Assembly: GCA_964581385.1 (NCBI GenBank)
Contig: CAZOOK010000001.1
Location: 124,001 to 188,000, forward strand
Length of the DNA stretch: 64,000 nucleotides
DNA from: CAZOOK01 sp964581385
Lineage (GTDB): Bacteria; Pseudomonadota; Gammaproteobacteria; Nevskiales; Nevskiaceae
Direction of reading: 5' to 3'
Shown here: positions 8,706-15,671 of the stretch, piece after piece
Position numbering within the stretch: the stretch's first letter is position 1
How the letters are laid out: every line of letters begins with the position of its first letter
Position numbers and translations under genes: made by a program
Notes under the pieces: model-generated
The model's input: the letters and a program-made list of their open reading frames with translations, nothing else
What the model was told of the DNA's origin: nothing
Databases searched by the model: none

Positions 8706-9260
8706 ATGACCTTGCATTACGCGGATCTGGTTGTGACGCTGACCCGTCTCGGCTACGACGACGATGCTTCCACCTTTCACGGCGCTCTGTGCGGCGCCCT
8801 CTGCCGGCTGCCTCCCGAGGATATCGATCCTGTGGATCTGCTCGATGAGGACGATGCACCGCCGGATACGCGCGGACGCGTGGAACTGACGCGTATAGTG
8901 GACGAAGCGATCGTCGCGCTATCCGACTCCGAGATGGGTTTCTCCCCGTTGCTTCCAGAGGACGATGCCGCGCTCGATCAGCGCGCACGGGCCCTTGGCG
9001 CATGGTGCGAAGGCTTTCTTTACGGATTAGCGGGGAGCGTCAAACTTGATCTCGACAGCTGCTCCGAGGAGGTCCGTGAAGTCATCAAGGATTTTTCCCA
9101 ATTCACACGTGCGAACTTCGCAGGTACGGACGATCTCGAAGTCGAAGAGACCGCTTATGCCGAATTGGTCGAATACGTTCGTGTCGGCGCGCAACTGGTT
9201 TATATCGAACTGCGTCCGCGCGGAAGTTCCAGCGTCGACGATCGGCCAACTCTGCATTGA
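8706..9260 (+). CDS. ygfB: YgfB/YecA family (UPF0149) protein
   Basis: A 184-residue acidic protein of the UPF0149 family. The family start pattern is present: TLTRLGYDDDASTFHGALCGALC (residues 11-33, the HGxLCG signature), and later WCEGFLYGLAG near residue 100. Length and position directly upstream of pepP-ubiH-ubiI match the E. coli ygfB locus. The biochemical role is poorly defined in general; in Pseudomonas a relative influences ampDh3 expression. The gap to pepP is 21 bp, so they are probably one operon. The -10 box is so close to the ATG that a leaderless message is plausible. Confidence 0.85.
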   Translation: MTLHYADLVVTLTRLGYDDDASTFHGALCGALCRLPPEDIDPVDLLDEDDAPPDTRGRVELTRIVDEAIVALSDSEMGFSPLLPEDDAALDQRARALGAWCEGFLYGLAGSVKLDLDSCSEEVREVIKDFSQFTRANFAGTDDLEVEETAYAELVEYVRVGAQLVYIELRPRGSSSVDDRPTLH

Positions 9261-9281
9261 ACCTAGGTTAAAGATTCGGAC

Positions 9282-10616
9282 ATGCCGATTCCAACTTCTG
9301 AAGAGCTCGACGAGTATCGCGGCCGCCGCGAACGGCTGATACAGGCCATCGGCCCTGACAATGTCGCGATCGTGCCGTCTTCGCGCGAGCAGGTTCGTAA
9401 TCGCGACGTGCACTACAAGTTCCGGCAGGATTCAGACTTCTGGTATCTGACCGGCTTCAATGAACCGGATTCGATCGCGGTGATCGCGCCAGGACGCAAG
9501 GAGGGCGCATTCGTTCTGTTCGTGCGCGAGCGCAACCGCGAACGCGAAATCTGGGACGGCCGGCGCGCCGGGCCCGAAGGTGCGGTGCGCGACTATGGCG
9601 CCCACCAGAGTTTTATCGTCAGTGACTTCGCCGCACAACTGTCCAAGCTGCTTGGTGGCCGCAACAAAATCTTCTACACGCTCGGCGAGCACGTCGACTG
9701 GGACGGCAAGATCACCGCCATCGTCCGCGAGATTCGCGAAGTATCCCGTCGCGGCCCGATCGCGCCGACCGAGTTCGTCGCACTGGACGCCACGCTGCAC
9801 GAACAGCGCTTGGTCAAAAGCGAAGCCGAGCTGCGGCTGCTGCGCAAGGCTTGCACCGTATCCGCCGCCGCTCATGTCCGCGCCATGAAAGCGACCAAAC
9901 CGGGCACTTGGGAATGGCAAGTCGCGGCGGAAATTCATCATGAATTCGAGCGCAACGGCATGGAGCCGGGTTATGGGTCCATCGTTGGCGGCGGCGATAA
10001 CGCCTGCATTCTGCACTACAAGGAAAACGAGTCGCTGTTGAATGATGGCGATTTGCTGCTGATCGACGCCGGTGGCGAATATCGCGGCTATACGGCGGAC
10101 ATTACGCGCACGTTCCCGGTCAGCGGGCGCTACGAAGGCGCGCGCAAGGAAGTCTACGAAATCGTGCTTGCCGCGCAGAAAGCGGCGATCGCCGAGCTCA
10201 AGCCGGGGGTTTCCAGCATGCGCCCGCATGAAGTCGCCACGCGCGTGCTGACCGACGGCATGATCGCGCTTGGCCTGCTCAAGGGCGACGCGGCAGAGCT
10301 GATCAAGACTGAAAAGCATCGCCCGTTTTTCATGCATGGCACTGGGCACTGGCTCGGTCTGGATGTGCATGATGTCGGACGCTACAAGCTCGATGGCCGG
10401 CATCGCCCGTTTGCGCCCGGCATGGTGATGACGGTGGAGCCGGGGCTCTATATCGCGCCAGGTACGGAAGGCGTTGATCCGCGCTTCTTGGGTATCGGCG
10501 TGCGCATTGAGGACGATGTGCTCATCACCGATGCCGGTCCTGAGGTCCTGACCAGCGGCGCTCCCAAGGAAATCGCCGAGGTGGAAGAGGTCATGCGTGA
10601 ACGCGGGACCGGCTGA
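9282..10616 (+). CDS. pepP: Xaa-Pro aminopeptidase (aminopeptidase P)
   Basis: A 444-residue M24-family metallopeptidase that removes an N-terminal residue when proline is second. The N-terminal creatinase-like domain includes VHYKFRQDSDFWYLTGFNEP, quoted by its span at residues 35-54. The pita-bread catalytic domain carries the five metal ligands: Asp in LLIDAGGEYRGY, Asp in TADITRTFPV, His in FMHGTGHWLGLDVHD, Glu in VMTVEPGLYIAPG and Glu in GVRIEDDVLIT. Length is the same as E. coli PepP. It sits second in the ygfB-pepP-ubiH-ubiI operon; the next start follows after 45 bp. Confidence 0.95.
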   Translation: MPIPTSEELDEYRGRRERLIQAIGPDNVAIVPSSREQVRNRDVHYKFRQDSDFWYLTGFNEPDSIAVIAPGRKEGAFVLFVRERNREREIWDGRRAGPEGAVRDYGAHQSFIVSDFAAQLSKLLGGRNKIFYTLGEHVDWDGKITAIVREIREVSRRGPIAPTEFVALDATLHEQRLVKSEAELRLLRKACTVSAAAHVRAMKATKPGTWEWQVAAEIHHEFERNGMEPGYGSIVGGGDNACILHYKENESLLNDGDLLLIDAGGEYRGYTADITRTFPVSGRYEGARKEVYEIVLAAQKAAIAELKPGVSSMRPHEVATRVLTDGMIALGLLKGDAAELIKTEKHRPFFMHGTGHWLGLDVHDVGRYKLDGRHRPFAPGMVMTVEPGLYIAPGTEGVDPRFLGIGVRIEDDVLITDAGPEVLTSGAPKEIAEVEEVMRERGTG

Positions 10617-10661
10617 AATCCTGATCTGCATCACGCATAAGCGGTGGCACGCGGCATTCCC

Positions 10662-11861
10662 ATGAGCGAAATCGATGTCGCCATCGTCGGCGGCGGTCTG
10701 GTCGGTGCCAGCCTTGCAGTTGCGCTCGCCGACACATCGCTGCGAGTCGCGCTGATCGAGACGATGCCACCGCCGCGCAGCGAACCGTGCTGGGACGAGC
10801 GCTGTATCGCACTCAACGACGCCAGCCGGCGGATCTTCGGCGTGCTTGGCGTGTGGGACGCAATGGCGGTCGATGCGGCGCCGATCACGGCGACGCATGT
10901 GTCCGAGCGCGGACGCTTCGGTGTCGCGCGGTTCGATGCGCGCGAAGCCGGTGTCGATGCGCTTGGCTACAACGTGCCGCTGCGCGCGATCGGCGCGGTG
11001 TTGTGGCAGCGGCTGGAACGCAGTGGTGTCGAAATGATTTGTCCTGCGCGCGCCGAATCGATCGAATTGGGCGATGCTTCGGTTCGGCTGGGTCTCGGCG
11101 CGGCGAGAGGCGATGCCGGCGTTCCGTCGCCGTCGCCAATATCCGCGCGGCTGGTGGTCGCCGCCGATGGCGCGCGCTCCGCGGTGCGCGACCTGCTCGG
11201 GGTTGGGGCCGAGACTCGCGACTACGGCCAGCACGCCATCGTCAGCGCCGTGAAAACGAGCCGTGCACACCGAGGCGTTGCGTATGAACGTTTCGCGCCG
11301 GATGGCCCACTCGCGTTGATTCCAAAGGCGGACGACGCCTGCTCGCTGGTGTGGACATTGCCCAGTGACCGTGTCGAAGCCATGCTCGCCTTGAGCGATG
11401 CTGACTACCTCGCGAATGCTCACGAAACCTTCGGCGGACGGCTTGGACGTTTCCTGGAACTTGGCCGGCGCTGGGCCTATCCGCTGGCGCGTGTGGTGAC
11501 GAGCGAGCCCACCGCGCCGCGCGTGGTGTTCATCGGCAATGCCGCGCAAAGCCTGCATCCGGTTGCAGCGCAGGGTTTCAATCTCGGCCTGCGCGATGTA
11601 TCCGCGCTGGCGGAAATGATCGCCGGTGGCGGCGATCCGGGCGCTCCTGATCTGCTTGCCGCCTATGCTGCGCGACGCGCGCGCGATCGCGATCGTGTCG
11701 CGGGAGTGACCGATCTGATGGTGCGCGTATTTTCCAATCGGCTGCCGGGTCTGGCGCAGATGCGCCACTGGGGCCTGGTCGCAGTCGATCTTGCGCCAGG
11801 CTTGCGGGACGCGGTCATGCACCAGCATCTTGGGCATCTGGGACTACCGCGCGCGTCATGA
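10662..11861 (+). CDS. ubiH: 2-octaprenyl-6-methoxyphenol hydroxylase (ubiquinone synthesis)
   Basis: A roughly 399-residue FAD monooxygenase of the UbiH/COQ6 family, acting at the cytoplasmic membrane face in ubiquinone ring hydroxylation. The N-terminal dinucleotide fold reads VAIVGGGLVGASLAVAL. The middle DG motif is VVAADGARSAVRDLLG. The second FAD motif is GNAAQSLHPVAAQGFNLGLR near residue 300. The ATG at 10662 places the FAD fold at the very N terminus; a GTG 18 nt upstream adds only six residues. It overlaps the next gene by 4 bp (ATGA), showing translational coupling. The UbiH versus UbiI choice rests on E. coli gene order. Confidence 0.9.
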   Translation: MSEIDVAIVGGGLVGASLAVALADTSLRVALIETMPPPRSEPCWDERCIALNDASRRIFGVLGVWDAMAVDAAPITATHVSERGRFGVARFDAREAGVDALGYNVPLRAIGAVLWQRLERSGVEMICPARAESIELGDASVRLGLGAARGDAGVPSPSPISARLVVAADGARSAVRDLLGVGAETRDYGQHAIVSAVKTSRAHRGVAYERFAPDGPLALIPKADDACSLVWTLPSDRVEAMLALSDADYLANAHETFGGRLGRFLELGRRWAYPLARVVTSEPTAPRVVFIGNAAQSLHPVAAQGFNLGLRDVSALAEMIAGGGDPGAPDLLAAYAARRARDRDRVAGVTDLMVRVFSNRLPGLAQMRHWGLVAVDLAPGLRDAVMHQHLGHLGLPRAS

Positions 11862-13024
11862 GGACTGCGCATGACATTCTGGTGGTCGGTGGTGGGCCGG
11901 TCGGTGCCGCGTCCGCGCTGGCGCTGCGCGCCGCCGGTTTCGATGTGGCGCTGGTCGAGCGCGAAGCCGCACCGCCGCGTTTCGATCCTAGTGAATGCGA
12001 TCTGCGCGTTTATGCCATCGCACCGCGGTCAACCGAGTTTCTCGACGCGCTGGGCGCGTGGCAGCCGATCGTTCTGGCGCGAGCGAGCGCGTATGTCGCC
12101 ATGCGCGTCTGGGAGAACGGCCTTGAGCGTGGCCTGACCTTCGACGCGGCCGACGTGCGCGCGCCTCAGCTGGGTTGGATCGTCGAACACAATCTGATCG
12201 TCGATCGTCTGTGGGCGCGCTTCGGCGCCATGTCCGTGTACCGCAAAGCACACACGGAATCTGCCGAATTCAGCGCGGCAGGTTCGACGCTGCGGTTCGC
12301 GGATGGCCGCAGCCTGCGCGCCGGCCTTGTGGTCGCGGCCGACGGCGCGGATTCACAGCTGCGTTCGTTCGCCGGCATCGACACCGTCGGCTGGAACTAT
12401 GGCCAGCGCGCGATCGTCTGCCATGTACGCACGGCGAAACCGCATCGCGATACCGCCTGGCAGCGCTTCCTCGACGGCGGCACCGTCGCTTATCTGCCGC
12501 TCGCGGACGGCCGCAGCTCGATCGTCTGGTCGGCGGAAGAGCCGCTCGCCAGCGAACTGCTCGCGCTCGACAACAGTGGTTTTTGCGCACGACTCGCGGC
12601 CGCGTCTGAATATGTGCTTGGCGACGTCGTGGAAACGACGCGACGCATTGCTTTCCCCTTGCGCTTGCAACACGCGAAGGACTATTTCCGTCCCGGTCTG
12701 GTACTGATCGGTGATGCCGCGCACGCGATTCATCCGCTGGCCGGGCAGGGCGTCAATCTCGGCCTGGCTGATGCGCGGGCGCTCGCCGAGGTTCTCGCGG
12801 AGGCGCGCGACGCCGGACGCGTGTGGACCGGCGAACGTGTGCTCGCGCGTTACGCGCGTGCGCGCAAGGCTGGCAATCTGGAGATGCTCGCGGTGACCGA
12901 CGCACTGAACCGGGCGTTCCGCTCGCGCGTCCCCGGTGTTCGCGAGCTGCTGGGATTCGGCCTGGAAACGGTCGGGCGGCTGGAACCGCTGCGCGGCTGG
13001 TTGGCGCGGCGTGCGGCGGGCTAG
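11858..13024 (+). CDS. ubiI: UbiI/VisC-type FAD-dependent ubiquinone hydroxylase
   Basis: A 388-residue FAD monooxygenase, paralogue of the gene just upstream. It has ILVVGGGPVGAASALAL at the N terminus, VVAADGADSQLRSFAGI in the middle and LIGDAAHAIHPLAGQGVNLG near residue 285, all FAD-contact motifs of the family. In E. coli the last gene of this operon hydroxylates C5 of the ubiquinone precursor ring. The start overlaps the ubiH stop. It is followed at once by a partial MITE-like sequence that includes its stop codon, then by the convergent MaoC-like gene. Confidence 0.88.
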   Translation: MRTAHDILVVGGGPVGAASALALRAAGFDVALVEREAAPPRFDPSECDLRVYAIAPRSTEFLDALGAWQPIVLARASAYVAMRVWENGLERGLTFDAADVRAPQLGWIVEHNLIVDRLWARFGAMSVYRKAHTESAEFSAAGSTLRFADGRSLRAGLVVAADGADSQLRSFAGIDTVGWNYGQRAIVCHVRTAKPHRDTAWQRFLDGGTVAYLPLADGRSSIVWSAEEPLASELLALDNSGFCARLAAASEYVLGDVVETTRRIAFPLRLQHAKDYFRPGLVLIGDAAHAIHPLAGQGVNLGLADARALAEVLAEARDAGRVWTGERVLARYARARKAGNLEMLAVTDALNRAFRSRVPGVRELLGFGLETVGRLEPLRGWLARRAAG

Positions 13025-13068
13025 GGCTGGGCCCGTTTAAGGTGACTTTGATCGCCGTGTTGCGGCCC
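13021..13068. repeat. Half of a MITE-like element (one terminus)
   Basis: CTAGGG, then GGGCCCGTTTAAGGTGACTT and a TTTGATCGCCGTGTTGCGGCCC-type block align with the ends of the elements at 36849 and 7693. No inverted partner is found on the other side, so this is a solo end or a deletion remnant. It overlaps the ubiI stop codon. Confidence 0.45.
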
Positions 13069-13075
13069 AAAGTCA

Positions 13076-13981
13076 TCAGCGATAACGTCCTGCCATGTGA
13101 ACGACATCCTCTTCGCCCGCCAGCCGCACCGGTCGCCAACCTTCCGCATCTTTCGCAGACTGCTGTACGTGCAACGTCCCCGATGGCAGTGGCACAGGTT
13201 TGAGGAAACGCACGTCAATTTCTTTCACGGGGCCCTTGTCTGCCAGCACTTCGTAACTGCGTACGAACATGCCAAAGCCATGCAGGACTTTGCGTCCGAA
13301 TGGCGACAGCTTGCCGGCAATGCCGATCCAGTGAATCGGATTGAAATCGCCGGTCAGCAATGCGAAGTTGAGGCCATCATCCGGCGCCGCGCGCCAGGTG
13401 CCCACCGTGGACCATCGCGGCTGGGCGCCTTCCTTTTTCGTGCCCTCTTTTTTCTGCTTGGAAAGTATAAAAGTCGTATGCAGGGTCCCGATCACGGCAT
13501 CCGGCTGTTGGACGGTGCCGTTGCTGAGTTCGACCGAAAGGCGGGCGCGGCCGTCTTTTTCCTCCAGAGACGCGAGCTTTGCTGACACCAGCAACGGTAT
13601 GCCGCGCGGTAGTTCGCCGTTAACACGCATCGTCACGCCCTGATTAATGATACCGGCGATCCGGTAGCGGGACTGGCCAATGATCTCGGCCGCGACCGGC
13701 AGCGCCCACTGCGAAAACATGTGCGGCGGCAGGGCGTTGCGGTAGCGGTCGCCGGCACCGCACCAGGCGGTGTAGCAGGACACCAGTTTCGACGACGGAG
13801 CAGGAATTTCCACGTATGCCGGCGCGAAGGCGTCGGGATTGCGGGCGGGTCCGCGGGCGGGCAGCACCGTCGAGAGCGCAATGCGGCCTAGCAGGCGCAG
13901 CATCGGAGCCTGCTGTAACGCCAGCGTCAGGGGTACTTTGACTTCGCCAGCCGTTGGATCGCTGCTCGAATCACTTCTCAT
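13076..13981 (-). CDS. MaoC-like double-hotdog dehydratase/hydratase
   Basis: A 301-residue protein with two hotdog halves. The C-terminal half holds the hydratase-2 signature LTGDFNPIHWIGIAGK with the Asp and His of the active site, followed by GRKVLHGFGMFVRSYEVL. The N-terminal half (residues 50-170) is a decayed hotdog lacking that motif. Relatives hydrate 2-enoyl-CoA or dehydrate 3-hydroxyacyl-ACP/CoA. It is convergent with ubiI and divergent from the methylcitrate genes, so it may share the 419-bp control region with prpC. The substrate is not evident; a beta-oxidation or steroid side-chain step is possible (inference). Confidence 0.75.
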   Translation of the reverse strand: MRSDSSSDPTAGEVKVPLTLALQQAPMLRLLGRIALSTVLPARGPARNPDAFAPAYVEIPAPSSKLVSCYTAWCGAGDRYRNALPPHMFSQWALPVAAEIIGQSRYRIAGIINQGVTMRVNGELPRGIPLLVSAKLASLEEKDGRARLSVELSNGTVQQPDAVIGTLHTTFILSKQKKEGTKKEGAQPRWSTVGTWRAAPDDGLNFALLTGDFNPIHWIGIAGKLSPFGRKVLHGFGMFVRSYEVLADKGPVKEIDVRFLKPVPLPSGTLHVQQSAKDAEGWRPVRLAGEEDVVHMAGRYR

Positions 13982-14400
13982 GAAATTCTCCTTTATATAT
14001 TCGCTATTCGTTCGAGGGCACGGTACCCGGCCGTGCCGATTATGACCCGGAGGAACCTCCGGATGGAGAAATGACCGATTCGCAGTATGACTATGGGCAT
14101 ATCACACTGGTTTCCGGCGCTTCGGGCGTCAGTTAAACTCTATAACGGCCTGACGGGGATGGCCGGTCCGCAGTTTCGCCGTTGGCGCATGGAGCGCGAA
14201 CGCGGACCGGGGAATGCCGTTCCTGCAGAGTTCCGATTCAAACTCAGACTTTCGAACGATGAGAGAATCTACCTGTGCAGCGTGTAAGCCGGGTGTCGTA
14301 TGACGCGGCCTGGGCCGCATTTCCGCTCAGGCGAGAATAATTTCGAAAAGCACGAAACGCATTGTTATAGAAGCAAATTCAATACCTCCGAGGACGTGAA
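13982..14400. other. Non-coding region between the maoC-like gene and prpC
   Basis: No credible gene is seen here. It holds a 7-bp-arm dyad (GGCACGG..CCGTGCC, 14018-14038) just upstream of the leftward gene, and the prpC ribosome site (CCGAGG before 14401). The last 70 bp are AT-richer and probably carry the prpC promoter, but no clear -35/-10 pair is visible. No regulator gene of the prpR type is adjacent. Confidence 0.5.
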
Positions 14401-15564
14401 ATGAGCGAAGCGAAAGAAGCGCCCGCAGCGGGCTTTAAACCCAAGAAATCGGTTGCACTGTCGGGCGTTACCGCGGGTAACACCGCACTGTGTACCGTGG
14501 GCCGCAGCGGCAACGATCTGCACTACCGCGGTTACGACATTCTCGATGTCGCCGATACCTGCGAGTTCGAGGAGATCGCGCACTTGCTGATCCACGGCAA
14601 GCTGCCGACCAAGGCGGAGCTGACGGCGTACAAGACCAAGCTGAAAGCGCTGCGGGGCCTGCCGGCGAACGTGAAATCCGCGCTCGAATCGCTGCCGGCC
14701 TCGGCCCATCCGATGGATGTGATGCGCACCGGCGTTTCCGTGCTCGGCTGCAATTTGCCGGAAAAGGATGATCACAATCATCCCGGCGCGCGCGATATCG
14801 CGGACCGCCTGCTCGCGTCGCTCGGTTCAATGCTGCTGTACTGGTACCACTATTCCACGAACGGCAAGTGCATCGATGTGGAAACCGACGATGATTCGAT
14901 CGGCGGCCACTTTCTGCATCTGCTGCATGGCAAGCCGCCAAGCCAGTCCTGGGTCAAGGCGATGCATACGAGCCTGGTCCTGTACGCCGAGCACGAATTC
15001 AACGCCAGCACCTTTACCTGCCGCGTCGTCGCCGGCACCGGCTCCGATATTTATTCCGCGATCTGTGGTGGCATCGGCGCGCTGCGCGGGCCGAAGCACG
15101 GCGGCGCCAACGAAGTCGCTTTCGAGATCCAGAAGCGTTACGACTCTCCAGATGAGGCGGAAGCCGACATCAAGGCTCGCGTCGAGAAAAAGGAAGTCAT
15201 CATCGGCTTCGGTCATCCGGTCTATACGATCAGCGATCCACGCAACAAAGTCATCAAGGAAGTCGCCCGCAGCCTGTCGAAGGAACAGCACAACACCAAG
15301 ATGTTCGATATCGCCGAGCGTCTGGAAACCGTGATGTGGGACATCAAGAAAATGTTCCCGAATCTCGACTGGTTCAGCGCTGTCAGCTATCACACGATGG
15401 GCGTGCCGACGGCGATGTTCACGCCGTTGTTCGTCATCTCGCGCACCTCGGGCTGGAGCGCGCATATCATCGAACAGCGCATCGACGGCAAGATCATCCG
15501 GCCTAGCGCCAACTACGTCGGCCCGGAAAACCTGAAATTCGTCCCCATTAAGGATCGTAAGTGA
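14401..15564 (+). CDS. prpC: 2-methylcitrate synthase
   Basis: A 387-residue citrate-synthase-family enzyme that joins propionyl-CoA and oxaloacetate into 2-methylcitrate. It shows the family motifs: YRGYDILDVAD near residue 40, LVLYAEHEFNASTFTCRV (catalytic His region, about 200), GPKHGGANEVAFE (about 235) and GFGHPVYTISDPRN. The short length and the downstream acnD and prpF indicate PrpC rather than the TCA citrate synthase GltA, though such enzymes often take acetyl-CoA too. ATG at 14401 follows CGAGGACGT. It is first of a three-gene rightward cluster. Confidence 0.9.
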   Translation: MSEAKEAPAAGFKPKKSVALSGVTAGNTALCTVGRSGNDLHYRGYDILDVADTCEFEEIAHLLIHGKLPTKAELTAYKTKLKALRGLPANVKSALESLPASAHPMDVMRTGVSVLGCNLPEKDDHNHPGARDIADRLLASLGSMLLYWYHYSTNGKCIDVETDDDSIGGHFLHLLHGKPPSQSWVKAMHTSLVLYAEHEFNASTFTCRVVAGTGSDIYSAICGGIGALRGPKHGGANEVAFEIQKRYDSPDEAEADIKARVEKKEVIIGFGHPVYTISDPRNKVIKEVARSLSKEQHNTKMFDIAERLETVMWDIKKMFPNLDWFSAVSYHTMGVPTAMFTPLFVISRTSGWSAHIIEQRIDGKIIRPSANYVGPENLKFVPIKDRK

Positions 15565-15586
15565 AGCTGCGAGCAACGTGGAGGGC

Positions 15587-15604
15587 CCCGCGCGTAAGCG
15601 CGGG
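15587..15604 (+). other. GNRA-capped hairpin between prpC and acnD
   Basis: CCCGCGC-GTAA-GCGCGGG forms a perfect 7-bp stem closed by a GUAA tetraloop in the RNA. There is no T-run, so it is not a standard terminator. It lies in the 107-bp gap after prpC and could stabilise or partly separate the messages (inference). Confidence 0.45.
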
Positions 15605-15671
15605 ATCCCGGCGTTGCGAGTCAGCGTGAAATCTCATCGTCTCTGATCATCATCTTTATCTGAGCTGTACT

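Noticed and set aside
9432..11837. An 801-codon open frame on the minus strand opposite pepP and ubiH
   Set aside because: It has no family motif and is rich in His/Arg/Gln, as expected when high-GC genes are read backward. The plus-strand genes there have full motifs.
14087..14287. A 66-codon frame between the maoC-like gene and prpC
   Set aside because: No ribosome site, no motif and a composition unlike real genes of the window.
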